From contig NZ_JBHULV010000056.1 of the NCBI RefSeq assembly GCF_042684645.1, positions 21,482 to 85,481 on the forward strand: a stretch of 64,000 nt of DNA, given 5' to 3'. Source of the stretch: Pseudopedobacter alpinus (lineage in GTDB: Bacteria > Bacteroidota > Bacteroidia > Sphingobacteriales > Sphingobacteriaceae). The position numbers were made by a program, and so were the translations under genes. This document shows, one piece after another, positions 1 through 8,002 of this stretch (the stretch's first letter is position 1; each line of letters begins with the position of its first letter). The notes beneath the pieces were generated by a model. It had not been told where the DNA came from, made no database searches, and saw only the letters and a list, made by a program, of their open reading frames with translations.

Positions 1-337
1 TTCTTTTACTTCGGCATTTTTCGTTTATCCCGCATCTGGTGCAGGTGCCATTACTGATGCTGCTTCCTTTAAAACTGCTTTATTTAAAGAAAGGAGATTA
101 GAATTAGCTTTCGAAAATCAACGTTATTTTGATATCATACGTACTGGCGATGGAGCTAATGTGATTAAAAATCATATTGCAGAAGAGTACGATGTTCATT
201 ATAGAAATTATCGTCCAGTTTTAACTTTAGACTTTATTCAGTCTAATATAACAACAGATAAATTATTGTTACCTATTCCACAGCGGGAGATAGATACCAA
301 TGATCAAATTGTTATAGCGCAAAACCCAGGATATTAA
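1..337 (+). CDS. SusD/RagB-family outer-membrane glycan-binding lipoprotein, C-terminal part
   Basis: The gene enters from outside the window and is read from base 2; about 111 residues remain. The segment ERRLELAFENQRYFDIIRTG is the C-terminal helical signature of SusD/RagB proteins, and the last residues (NPGY) are also typical. SusD proteins sit on the cell surface as lids of TonB-dependent SusC transporters and capture oligosaccharides; the SusC gene would be expected to the left. The next gene follows after 23 bp and is probably co-transcribed. Family call is firm; substrate is inferred from the lyases downstream. Confidence 0.9.
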   Translation, partial: SFTSAFFVYPASGAGAITDAASFKTALFKERRLELAFENQRYFDIIRTGDGANVIKNHIAEEYDVHYRNYRPVLTLDFIQSNITTDKLLLPIPQREIDTNDQIVIAQNPGY

Positions 338-360
338 ATCATTTTTTAAATAAAAAGATT

Positions 361-1668
361 ATGAAAATTTTAAATAAAAATATCTTTTACACTTTTACAA
401 TCATTATACTAGGTTTTTTAGCATGTAAAAAAGATAAAACAACCAATGGTTTAAATTTAAAAGACAATGTTACCGCTTCAGATTATGTTTATAATCTGGC
501 TACTAAAAATTTAACACCAAGTGCTAGTATTGCAATTAATGTTAAATCTGAGGTAGGTGTAAAATTTGTTTACAACTATTTAATGAGAACTGGTCTTCCA
601 GATTCCTTAATTAATATTACATACGCTACTGCCGATAATCAAAAGGATTTAAACATAGATATACTTGCTAATATATTTGAACAAACAAATATGACAAATG
701 CTAGCGGTATAAAATCAATGATAAAAAGGTTAGATAATAGTTCTGACGAAGCAATTATTAAGTTAACATCTTTTCAGCCACCATTGCCAATCTTAGCAAA
801 CTTCCCGGCTAGTAAACTGCCCGATGCTAATGATAAAATTTTGATTACCGGTAATGCTTCGTCTGAAACGGGTTTAAATAAAATCGAGATTTTGGACGAT
901 TCATCAGGTTCTTTTACTGTTGTTACCACAATTGATAATTTAAACGGAGCTAAAACTTATGATGTTAATTACGATTATACCTACAGAGCAAATACTGCAA
1001 ATGTAAAATTGATAGTTTATGATACTTTTGGAATTACCGCAGAAGTTATCATCAGCGTACCCGCTTTGCCTTATACTTTGTACCAAAATATAAGCATGGG
1101 TTCGCAAGGTACAGCTACAGAAACTGTTTTAAATAATCATTTCTTTACAGTTTCAGGCTTAACAGCTGGTACTTGCGATTTGCCAACCAATGAAACTGCC
1201 TTAGATTTTCTATACTACGGAACAAATAACGGAGGAACATTTTATGCACCAACCAACGTAACTAATGTACAAAATAATTTCAGGTGTAATGGCGTAAATA
1301 ATTATTGGGCACCAAATGCAGCATCGTTAAAACCTACTCGTTTTAGAGTTTTAGTACCTGATAATGGTGGCGCTATTGACGCATTATATGCCAAATTTAA
1401 TGCAAATACCATTGCTGATTTAAATGATGATGGGTTTTTTAATGGTATATCAGTTCCAGGTGGAAGTACCGCTAGGTTTGGACCTACAATTTCTCCAAGT
1501 ACAACTGCCATTTTTAATGCCACTACAGCTTATTTAATATGGGTTAGAGTTCCAACAACTCCCGCAGCAACGGTATATAAAAATTGTATTATCAGAGTTA
1601 GAGAAGGGGTTAACGCTTCAACGGCAGCGCTTTCTACTATCAAATTTGATATTTACGTTCAAAAATAA
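361..1668 (+). CDS. Putative surface glycan-binding lipoprotein (SusE/F position)
   Basis: A 435-residue protein with a lipoprotein signal (hydrophobic stretch, Cys22 followed by KKDK). The middle part (about residues 140-240) looks like an Ig-like beta-sandwich ('ITGNASSETGLNKIEIL' type strand pattern), and the rest is rich in T, N, A and G as in secreted beta proteins. It lies directly after susD, where polysaccharide loci normally encode a surface glycan-binding protein that hands polymer to SusD. No catalytic motif was seen. The role is inferred from position and lipoprotein nature; the exact family was not recognised. Confidence 0.7.
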   Translation: MKILNKNIFYTFTIIILGFLACKKDKTTNGLNLKDNVTASDYVYNLATKNLTPSASIAINVKSEVGVKFVYNYLMRTGLPDSLINITYATADNQKDLNIDILANIFEQTNMTNASGIKSMIKRLDNSSDEAIIKLTSFQPPLPILANFPASKLPDANDKILITGNASSETGLNKIEILDDSSGSFTVVTTIDNLNGAKTYDVNYDYTYRANTANVKLIVYDTFGITAEVIISVPALPYTLYQNISMGSQGTATETVLNNHFFTVSGLTAGTCDLPTNETALDFLYYGTNNGGTFYAPTNVTNVQNNFRCNGVNNYWAPNAASLKPTRFRVLVPDNGGAIDALYAKFNANTIADLNDDGFFNGISVPGGSTARFGPTISPSTTAIFNATTAYLIWVRVPTTPAATVYKNCIIRVREGVNASTAALSTIKFDIYVQK

Positions 1669-1687
1669 ATTATAATTGGATCATTTA

Positions 1688-1724
1688 AGTACAGAGGTTT
1701 TTATCATCCCTCTGTACTTTTCTG
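1688..1724 (+). terminator. Terminator after the glycan-binding lipoprotein gene
   Basis: Perfect 10-bp stem AGTACAGAGG / CCTCTGTACT with an 11-nt loop, followed by a T-rich tract. It ends the susD-lipoprotein transcript 20 bp after the stop codon. Confidence 0.8.
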
Positions 1725-1787
1725 TTTTAGGCTATTGTTAATTGTTTACACCTAGTCTAACGCTTTAAAAATATCGCTTCAAAATTT

Positions 1788-2540
1788 ATGAAAAAAATAT
1801 ACTTAATAATGGTACTTTTCTCAGGTGCTTGTAGCGCAGAAAAAAGTATAACGGCGCAACAAACGAAATATCCGTCTCAGGTATTAAACTTAACAAACTG
1901 GAAGTTAAATACCCCTGTAGATACACAAAAACCTGGAAATGTAAATAGTTATCAGCAACAAGAGTTAACTACTTTTTCAGATCCAAATTGGTTTCACTTA
2001 AATCAAAAAAAAGATGGTGTAGTTTTTAAAGCCAACGCTGGTGGAGTTACTACCTCTGGTTCTGGTTATCCTCGTAGCGAGTTAAGAGAGATGACAGCAA
2101 ATGGAACTAAAAATGCTTCTTGGGGTTCTTCTTCTGGTGTACATTCCCTGTTTATTGAACAAGCTATTACTCATTTGCCAGATGTAAAACCACATATTGT
2201 TGTGGGGCAAATACATGATGCAAACGATGATGTTATTGTTTTTAGGTTAGAGCGTAAAAAATTATTTATCGATTTAAATGGCGATGATGGACCAACGTTG
2301 GATAATAATTATACCCTTGGTAGAAAGTTTACTGTAATGTTTAAAGTGCATGATAATAAAGTGGATTGTTATTATAACGATGCCCTTGTTTACACTTATA
2401 ATACTACATTTTCTGGTGCTTATTTTAAAGCAGGTGCTTATGTTCAATCATCCTGTAAAGGAAAAAAGAAAGTAACTAATGAAAGTTGCGACGCTTACGG
2501 GGAAATGGAAATTTATAAGCTATGGGTTAAACATGAGTAG
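1788..2540 (+). CDS. Polysaccharide lyase family 7 (alginate lyase 2 domain)
   Basis: A 250-residue exported enzyme of the PL7 jelly-roll type. All three hallmark motifs are present: RSELR at residues 96-100, QIH at 141-143 and YFKAGAY at 212-218; in this family the Arg, Gln, His and Tyr of these motifs form the beta-elimination site. The N-terminus is a signal peptide with a possible lipoprotein Cys15. PL7 enzymes cleave poly-mannuronate/guluronate by beta-elimination and leave an unsaturated non-reducing uronate. It stands alone between two terminators. Activity on alginate is expected; other polyuronates cannot be excluded. Confidence 0.92.
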   Translation: MKKIYLIMVLFSGACSAEKSITAQQTKYPSQVLNLTNWKLNTPVDTQKPGNVNSYQQQELTTFSDPNWFHLNQKKDGVVFKANAGGVTTSGSGYPRSELREMTANGTKNASWGSSSGVHSLFIEQAITHLPDVKPHIVVGQIHDANDDVIVFRLERKKLFIDLNGDDGPTLDNNYTLGRKFTVMFKVHDNKVDCYYNDALVYTYNTTFSGAYFKAGAYVQSSCKGKKKVTNESCDAYGEMEIYKLWVKHE

Positions 2541-2579
2541 TGGCACCTCTAAATTTTATGATGATTAATGTTGTTAAAA

Positions 2580-2613
2580 CTCAAAATTCTTTCGATAAAG
2601 TTTTGAGCTTTTT
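2580..2613 (+). terminator. Terminator after PL7 gene
   Basis: Stem CTCAAAA / TTTTGAG with an inner CTTT/AAAG pair and a following run CTTTTT, 40 bp after the PL7 stop. Confidence 0.7.
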
Positions 2614-2694
2614 GCAGAAAGAATCTGTTTTTTCCTACAAATATAGCTTCCATCAATGTTACGTTAAGATTTATGGCCAATTCTTTAAAATTTT

Positions 2695-2708
2695 CACCCA
2701 ACTGGGTG
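2695..2708. promoter_or_regulatory. Palindrome upstream of the GH2 gene
   Basis: CACCCA-AC-TGGGTG, a perfect GC-rich inverted repeat in an AT-rich spacer, 53 bp before the GH2 start codon. It could be an operator for the GH2-PL38-GH88-PL6 group. The binding protein is unknown. Confidence 0.3.
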
Positions 2709-2760
2709 TCTAATATAGTTTACTTTAGCAACACCAAATTATTATAAAATCATAAATTTA

Positions 2761-5220
2761 ATGAAGCGAATAATTGTACTTCCAGTAATACTTTTTGTAT
2801 TTACAATCTTTAGTAGTAATGCGCAACAATCTCAAAGACTCAATAACGATTGGGAATTTTTGAAGAGCGATTTAGGAGGTGTATGGGAAGCTGTTCGTCC
2901 TGTGGTTGCTGGCAGTTCTGAAAGTGTGCCACTTTGGACAAAAATAAATTTGCCCCATAGTTTTAATGCAGAAGATGCAGTTGACCCAGATGTTAATTAC
3001 TATCAAGGTGCGGGCTGGTATCGTAAAAATCTTAAAATTGAAAACCCTTACAATAACGGACGTACCATTTTACATTTTGAAGGTGCAGGGCAAAAAACTG
3101 CCGTTTATGTTTATAACACAAAAGTAGCAGAGCATGTTGGTGGTTATGATGAATGGACAGTTGATATTACTGACGCTGTTGCAGATTTTAAAAAAGACTC
3201 TGCATTTACAAAACGCTTTGCAGGTAAAATTCCTATTGCTATCCGTACAGATAATACCAGAGATTTAGAAATGATGCCCTCAGATTTATCAGATTTTAAT
3301 GTTTATGGAGGCATTTACAGGTACTTAAATTTGGTTTATACACCATCTTTAAGTTTTGATAAGGTTTTTGCTTTGGCCGAAGTTGATGCTGCTGGTAAAT
3401 TAGGAAGTCTAAAAATATTTTCAAGGTTTTATAATCCTAAAAATATAAATAACGCTAAAGTCAACATTAAAGTAACAGACCCTAATGGTAAAATTATCAG
3501 CGAAAGCGGAAAACAATTTAGCGATTTAAAATTACAGGAAGAGATAGCACAAATACAAGTTAAGAAACCAATTTTATGGTCGCCAAATGCTCCAAACTTG
3601 TATTTAGTGGAAGTAACTGTTGAACAAAATGGAGAGAAAGCAACTCACAATGAAAATGTAGGTTTCCGCAATTTTGAGTTTGTTAAAAAAGGTCCATTTA
3701 TGCTAAACGGAAAACGTTTGCTTTTAAGAGGAACCCACAGACATGAAGACCATGCCGGTGTTGCAGCTGCAATGACGGAGGAAATGATTCGCACAGAAAT
3801 GCAAATGATGAAAGATATGGGCGTAAACTTTATTCGTTTAGGTCATTATCAACAATCACGTATTGTATTAAATCTTTGCGATAGTTTAGGGATTTTAGTT
3901 TGGGAAGAAATTCCTTGGTGCCGTGGTGGTTTAGGTGGTGAAGTTTATAAAGAGCAAGGAAAAAGAATGCTTACCAACATGATTGAACAGCATTATAACC
4001 ATCCTTCGGTTATTATTTGGGGTTTAGGGAATGAAAACGATTGGCCTAATGATTTTTCTACTTTCGACAAAAATGAAATTAGAGCTTACATGAGCGAATT
4101 GAATGATTTAAGCCATAAATTAGACATTACGCGTAAAACTGCTATTCGTCGTTGCGATTTTTGTAAGGATATTGTAGATGTTTATTCCCCATCAATTTGG
4201 GCAGGTTGGTACCGTGGTATTTATACCGAATACAAAGAAATATCCAAAAAAGAATTTGATACCGTTGACCGTTTTTTACATGTAGAATGGGGTGGAGATA
4301 GTCATGCCGGTCGGCATTCAGAATCTCCGGATGATGCGCTAAGCAAAGTAAAAAAAGCTGGTAACGGAGACGAAAGAGCTGGAGATGCGTCACTTTATGG
4401 CGGTGGTGCAAGGGTTTCTAAAGATGGCGATTGGAGCGAATCGTACATCTGTAACCTGATAGATTGGCATTTAAAAGAGCAAGAAACCATGCCTTGGTTA
4501 AGCGGTACAGCTTATTGGCCATTTAAAGATTTTTCTACGCCGGTACGTCCAGAAAACCCAGTTCCTTACATGAACCAAAAAGGTGTGGTAGAAAGAGATT
4601 TTACAAAAAAGGAAGCTTATTATGTTTTTCAATCGTATTGGACAAATAATTTAATGGCTCATATTTATGGGCACAGTTGGCCAGTACGTTGGGGCAATAC
4701 AGGTGAAACCAGAATGGTTAAAGTATATTCAAATGCTGATGAAGCAGAGCTATTTGTAAACGGCAAAAGCCAAGGAGTAAAAAAACGAAACAGTCAAGAT
4801 TTTCCTGCAGCTGGCTTACGCTGGATGGTAAAATACAAAGAAGGCACAAATACCATAAAAGTAATTGCGAAAAGGGGAAAAGAAACTGTAATTGATGAAA
4901 TAACGCAGCAATACCAAACAGATAAATGGGGTAAACCAGCCAAATTGGTTTTACAAAAAACAGTTGATGCGGATGGCAAAATAACTATTGAAGCTAAATT
5001 ATTAGACGCCAATAATGTATTGTGTTTAGATGCAAGAGATTATGTTGAGTTTGGTTTAACCGGAGACGGAGAATTGATTGATAACCAAGGCACATCCTCT
5101 GGGTCTCGAAAAGTACAGTTATACAATGGTAGGGCGGTAATTAGTTTATTTACTAATGGCGGAAAAAGTGTTGCAACTGTAAAATCAGTTGGAATACCAA
5201 CAGCGTTTATAAACTTATAA
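2761..5220 (+). CDS. Glycoside hydrolase family 2 (beta-galactosidase/beta-glucuronidase type), secreted
   Basis: An 819-residue enzyme with a cleavable signal peptide ending near residue 21 (SSNAQQ). The order is that of GH2: sugar-binding jelly roll (about 25-210), Ig-like domain (about 215-310), TIM barrel (about 311-620), then C-terminal Ig-like domains. The catalytic acid/base is probably Glu425 in GNENDWP and the nucleophile Glu509 in HVEWGGDS. GH2 enzymes remove terminal beta-linked galactose, glucuronate or mannose with retention. It begins a tight run with the PL38-like gene 3 bp downstream. GH2 is not part of a minimal alginate pathway and suggests a branched or mixed substrate. Confidence 0.9.
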   Translation: MKRIIVLPVILFVFTIFSSNAQQSQRLNNDWEFLKSDLGGVWEAVRPVVAGSSESVPLWTKINLPHSFNAEDAVDPDVNYYQGAGWYRKNLKIENPYNNGRTILHFEGAGQKTAVYVYNTKVAEHVGGYDEWTVDITDAVADFKKDSAFTKRFAGKIPIAIRTDNTRDLEMMPSDLSDFNVYGGIYRYLNLVYTPSLSFDKVFALAEVDAAGKLGSLKIFSRFYNPKNINNAKVNIKVTDPNGKIISESGKQFSDLKLQEEIAQIQVKKPILWSPNAPNLYLVEVTVEQNGEKATHNENVGFRNFEFVKKGPFMLNGKRLLLRGTHRHEDHAGVAAAMTEEMIRTEMQMMKDMGVNFIRLGHYQQSRIVLNLCDSLGILVWEEIPWCRGGLGGEVYKEQGKRMLTNMIEQHYNHPSVIIWGLGNENDWPNDFSTFDKNEIRAYMSELNDLSHKLDITRKTAIRRCDFCKDIVDVYSPSIWAGWYRGIYTEYKEISKKEFDTVDRFLHVEWGGDSHAGRHSESPDDALSKVKKAGNGDERAGDASLYGGGARVSKDGDWSESYICNLIDWHLKEQETMPWLSGTAYWPFKDFSTPVRPENPVPYMNQKGVVERDFTKKEAYYVFQSYWTNNLMAHIYGHSWPVRWGNTGETRMVKVYSNADEAELFVNGKSQGVKKRNSQDFPAAGLRWMVKYKEGTNTIKVIAKRGKETVIDEITQQYQTDKWGKPAKLVLQKTVDADGKITIEAKLLDANNVLCLDARDYVEFGLTGDGELIDNQGTSSGSRKVQLYNGRAVISLFTNGGKSVATVKSVGIPTAFINL

Positions 5221-5223
5221 ATT

Positions 5224-6393
5224 ATGCAAAAGGCTTTATTTACATTTTCATTATTCTTAGTTTTAATTGGCTGTTCGCCGAAAATCAATACGGAAAGTAC
5301 TTCAATTGCAAAACAAGCAGAAGAAGTTTTAAAAAAACAAACTTTAGCTGTAGCTGATTGGGCAATGCAGCAAAAACCAGAAACGGTAACAGCTGCATCG
5401 TCACCTCGTAGTGCTGGCGGTATTAACGATTTTTATTCGGAAGGGGATTATTGGTGGCCAAATCCCGAAAACCCTAATGGTCCATATATTCAAAAAGATG
5501 GATTAACCAATCCAGATAATTTCACAGCACACCGTTTTGCGATGATTAGGTTCAGTAAAATTATTGGTGCTTTAGCTTCAGCCTATAAAATAACTGGCGA
5601 TGAAAAATATGTTAAAAAAGCTGTTTTACATCTAAAAGCGTGGTTTGTTAACAAAGAAACGTTAATGAATGCGAATTTAGAATATGCACAAGCTATCAAA
5701 GGTTTGCATAAAGGGCGTGGAATTGGAATTATTGATACCATTCATTTATTAGATGTTGCCCAAGGAACTTTGGTAATGAGTGATGAGATTAATACAGCAG
5801 ATTTGGAAGCCATCAAAAATTGGTTTGCCGATTATTTAAAATGGTTAATGAATAGCAAAAACGGTTACGATGAAATGAATGCCAAAAATAACCATGGCAC
5901 TTGTTTTACTTTACAAATTGGAGGTTTTGCGAAATTAACAGGCAATCAAGAATTGTTAGATTTTTGTATCAATCGTTATAAAAATGTTTTATTGCCAAAT
6001 CAAATGGCTTTTGATGGAAGTTTCCCTTTAGAAATGGCTCGTACTAAACCTTATGGTTATGCTATTTTTAATTTGGATGCAATGACTATACTTTGTCAAA
6101 TTCTTTCGACTCCGCAAAATAACTTGTTCAACTACGTTACTGATGATGGTAAATCCATTAAAAAAGGAATTGAATTTATGTATCCTTTTATAGCAGATAA
6201 ATCTAAATGGACGCTTAAACCCGATGTGATGTTTTGGAACGAATGGCCAGTAGCACAACCATCATTAATTTTTGGAGCAAATGCTTATGGACACCAGAAT
6301 TGGTTTAACACCTGGAAAAGTTTAGAACATCAACCAAAAGTGAATGAAGTAATCAGAAATTTACCAATAAAGTATCCGTTGCTGTACTTATAG
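5224..6393 (+). CDS. Alginate_lyase-domain lipoprotein, PL38-like polyuronate lyase
   Basis: A 389-residue lipoprotein (lipobox before Cys17 in LIGCSPK) with an all-alpha toroid of the alginate lyase superfamily (PF05426 type). Recognisable segments are the DYWWPNPENPNGPYIQKDG region near residue 75 and the NNHGT motif with His224, where the catalytic Asn/His of this fold lies. Related PL38 enzymes act on glucuronan or alginate. It starts 3 bp after GH2. Its last 18 codons are duplicated in the downstream spacer (see 6556-6612). The fold call is firm; the substrate is not. Confidence 0.82.
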   Translation: MQKALFTFSLFLVLIGCSPKINTESTSIAKQAEEVLKKQTLAVADWAMQQKPETVTAASSPRSAGGINDFYSEGDYWWPNPENPNGPYIQKDGLTNPDNFTAHRFAMIRFSKIIGALASAYKITGDEKYVKKAVLHLKAWFVNKETLMNANLEYAQAIKGLHKGRGIGIIDTIHLLDVAQGTLVMSDEINTADLEAIKNWFADYLKWLMNSKNGYDEMNAKNNHGTCFTLQIGGFAKLTGNQELLDFCINRYKNVLLPNQMAFDGSFPLEMARTKPYGYAIFNLDAMTILCQILSTPQNNLFNYVTDDGKSIKKGIEFMYPFIADKSKWTLKPDVMFWNEWPVAQPSLIFGANAYGHQNWFNTWKSLEHQPKVNEVIRNLPIKYPLLYL

Positions 6394-6399
6394 TTTTTT

Positions 6400-6505
6400 A
6401 ACCGCAGAGAGTTGAAAAAAAAAAGAAAAATAAAACCACAGAGCACACAGAGCTAAAAGGCACTTAGCCACTCAACTCCGTGACCTCTGAGCCCTCCGTG
6501 GTTAA
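6400..6505. repeat. REP-like palindromic repeat, unit 1
   Basis: Begins AACCGCAGAGAG, has a second start AAACCACAGAGCACACAG, and ends CTCTGAGCCCTCCGTGGTTAA, so the ends pair as an imperfect inverted repeat. It is the first of three related units between the PL38-like and GH88 genes. Confidence 0.7.
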
Positions 6506-6522
6506 AAATAAAATAAAAATAA

Positions 6523-6546
6523 ATGGTCTGTGAGGACACAGACCAT
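6523..6546. repeat. Perfect 10-bp hairpin ATGGTCTGTG/CACAGACCAT
   Basis: Ten-bp arms with a 4-nt AGGA loop, between REP-like unit 1 and the duplicated gene end. No T-tract follows, so it is unlikely to be a simple terminator. Confidence 0.6.
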
Positions 6547-6555
6547 GGGAAAATA

Positions 6556-6612
6556 AAAGTAGATGAAGTAATAAGAAATTTACCGATTAAGTATCCGTTA
6601 TTGTATTTTTAA
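6556..6612 (+). pseudogene. Duplicated 3' end of the PL38-like gene
   Basis: Reads KVDEVIRNLPIKYPLLYF and a stop codon, against KVNEVIRNLPIKYPLLYL at the true end of the PL38-like gene. No coding sequence for this family lies upstream of it. It is the scar of a duplication that involved the REP-like unit, or the last remnant of a lost second lyase gene. Confidence 0.85.
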
Positions 6613-6628
6613 AAGTAAAAAAATCAAT

Positions 6629-6665
6629 CTAACTCTGTGACCTCCGAGCCCTCTGTGGTTAAAAT
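6629..6665. repeat. REP-like palindromic repeat, unit 2 (half unit)
   Basis: CTCTGTGACCTCCGAGCCCT followed by CTGTGGTTAAAA matches the right arm of unit 1 with few changes. It follows the duplicated gene end just as unit 1 follows the real gene end, which points to duplication of gene end plus repeat together. Confidence 0.65.
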
Positions 6666-6683
6666 TAAAGCACATGGTAATAA

Positions 6684-6784
6684 AAACCACAGAGTCGTAA
6701 AGAGAAATCACTAAGAACACAAAGGAAAAAATTATACGCCCAGCTCAGCGAACTCAGTGAGAAACTCCGTTCCCTCTGTGGTTA
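6684..6784. repeat. REP-like palindromic repeat, unit 3
   Basis: Left end AACCACAGAG and right end CTCTGTGGTT are perfect inverted repeats around an about 80-bp AG/AC-rich centre. It ends 15 bp before the GH88 start and would form a long hairpin in the leader of that mRNA. Confidence 0.65.
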
Positions 6785-6798
6785 ACAAAAAACATAAT

Positions 6799-7998
6799 AT
6801 GAACATTAAACAAATATTAACAGTCGCTATTACCATAACAACCCTTAGCAGTTGTACCCAAAAACTCCACTTCCAAAAAGAAGTAAGCCATGCAGAAACT
6901 CAAACCAAGCTCATGCTTCAAGAAATCCCAAAAGCAGAAAACAACGGTGGCTCATTAGTTTCTCCAAGAACTTTAGAAAACGGCGAATTAAAATTAGTTG
7001 CATCAAAAGACTGGACAAGCGGTTTCTTCCCCGGCCAGTTATGGTATTTATATGAGTTAACCAAAAACGATAAATGGAAGCAAGAAGCCATTAAATATAC
7101 TGCGTTTATTGAGCAAGAAAAAACAAACGGTAAAACCCACGATATGGGCTTTAAAGTATATTGTAGTTTTGGCAATGCTTACCGTTTAACCAAAAACGTA
7201 CATGACAAAGAAGTGATTATGCAAGCTGCAAAAACTTTAGCCACAAGATATAACCCTAAAGTTGGAGCCATAAGAAGTTGGGATCATAATGCAGATAAAT
7301 GGGATTTTCCTGTAATTATTGATAACATGCTTAACCTAGAGTTGTTATTTGAAGCCACAAAATTATCAGGAGATTCTAGCTTTTATAAAATTGCAGTTAA
7401 CCATGCAAACACCACTTTAAAAAATCATTTCCGCAAAGATTTTAGCACTTGGCATGTAATAGGTTATAATCCCGAAACTGGAGCAGTAGAAAAGAAAAAC
7501 ACGCACCAAGGTTATAGCGATGCATCTGCTTGGGCTAGAGGACAGGCTTGGGCAATTTATGGTTATACCTTATGTTACAGATACACCAAAAACCCTGTTT
7601 ATTTAAAGCAAGCACAAAATGTTGCAAGTTTTATTTTAAATCATAAAAATTTACCCGAAGATTTGGTGCCTTATTGGGATTTTGACGCTCCAAATATCCC
7701 AAATGAACCACGTGACGCATCTGCTGCAGCGGTTATTGCTTCTGGATTGTTAGAGTTAAGCACTTATACTTCATTTTCAAATGAATACTTAGAGAAAGCG
7801 AATCGAATTTTAATTTATCTAACTTCAAAATATAGATTTAAAGAAGGCGAAGGCAAAGGTTTTATTTTAAACCATAGTACAGGTTCAAAACCACATAATG
7901 GCGAAATTGATGTGCCATTAAGCTATGCCGATTATTACTATTTAGAAGCTCTAACCAGATCAAACCGATTAAAAAATAAACAAACTGTTATTCAATAA
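6799..7998 (+). CDS. GH88-family unsaturated glucuronyl hydrolase
   Basis: A 399-residue lipoprotein (LSSC lipobox) with the alpha6/alpha6 barrel of GH88/GH105. Asp115 in HDMGF and Asp175 in IIDNMLNL match the two conserved aspartates that hydrate the vinyl ether. The DASAWARGQAWAIYG segment is also diagnostic. It removes the 4,5-unsaturated uronate left by a lyase at the non-reducing end, giving the keto sugar. An upstream in-frame start at 6757 lies inside the REP-like unit and is rejected. PL6 follows 4 bp later. Confidence 0.88.
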   Translation: MNIKQILTVAITITTLSSCTQKLHFQKEVSHAETQTKLMLQEIPKAENNGGSLVSPRTLENGELKLVASKDWTSGFFPGQLWYLYELTKNDKWKQEAIKYTAFIEQEKTNGKTHDMGFKVYCSFGNAYRLTKNVHDKEVIMQAAKTLATRYNPKVGAIRSWDHNADKWDFPVIIDNMLNLELLFEATKLSGDSSFYKIAVNHANTTLKNHFRKDFSTWHVIGYNPETGAVEKKNTHQGYSDASAWARGQAWAIYGYTLCYRYTKNPVYLKQAQNVASFILNHKNLPEDLVPYWDFDAPNIPNEPRDASAAAVIASGLLELSTYTSFSNEYLEKANRILIYLTSKYRFKEGEGKGFILNHSTGSKPHNGEIDVPLSYADYYYLEALTRSNRLKNKQTVIQ

Positions 7999-8002
7999 AT
8001 TG

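Noticed and set aside
4142..4411. Minus-strand open frame inside the GH2 gene
   Set aside because: Lies wholly opposite a well-supported catalytic domain; His/Arg-rich translation without family features.
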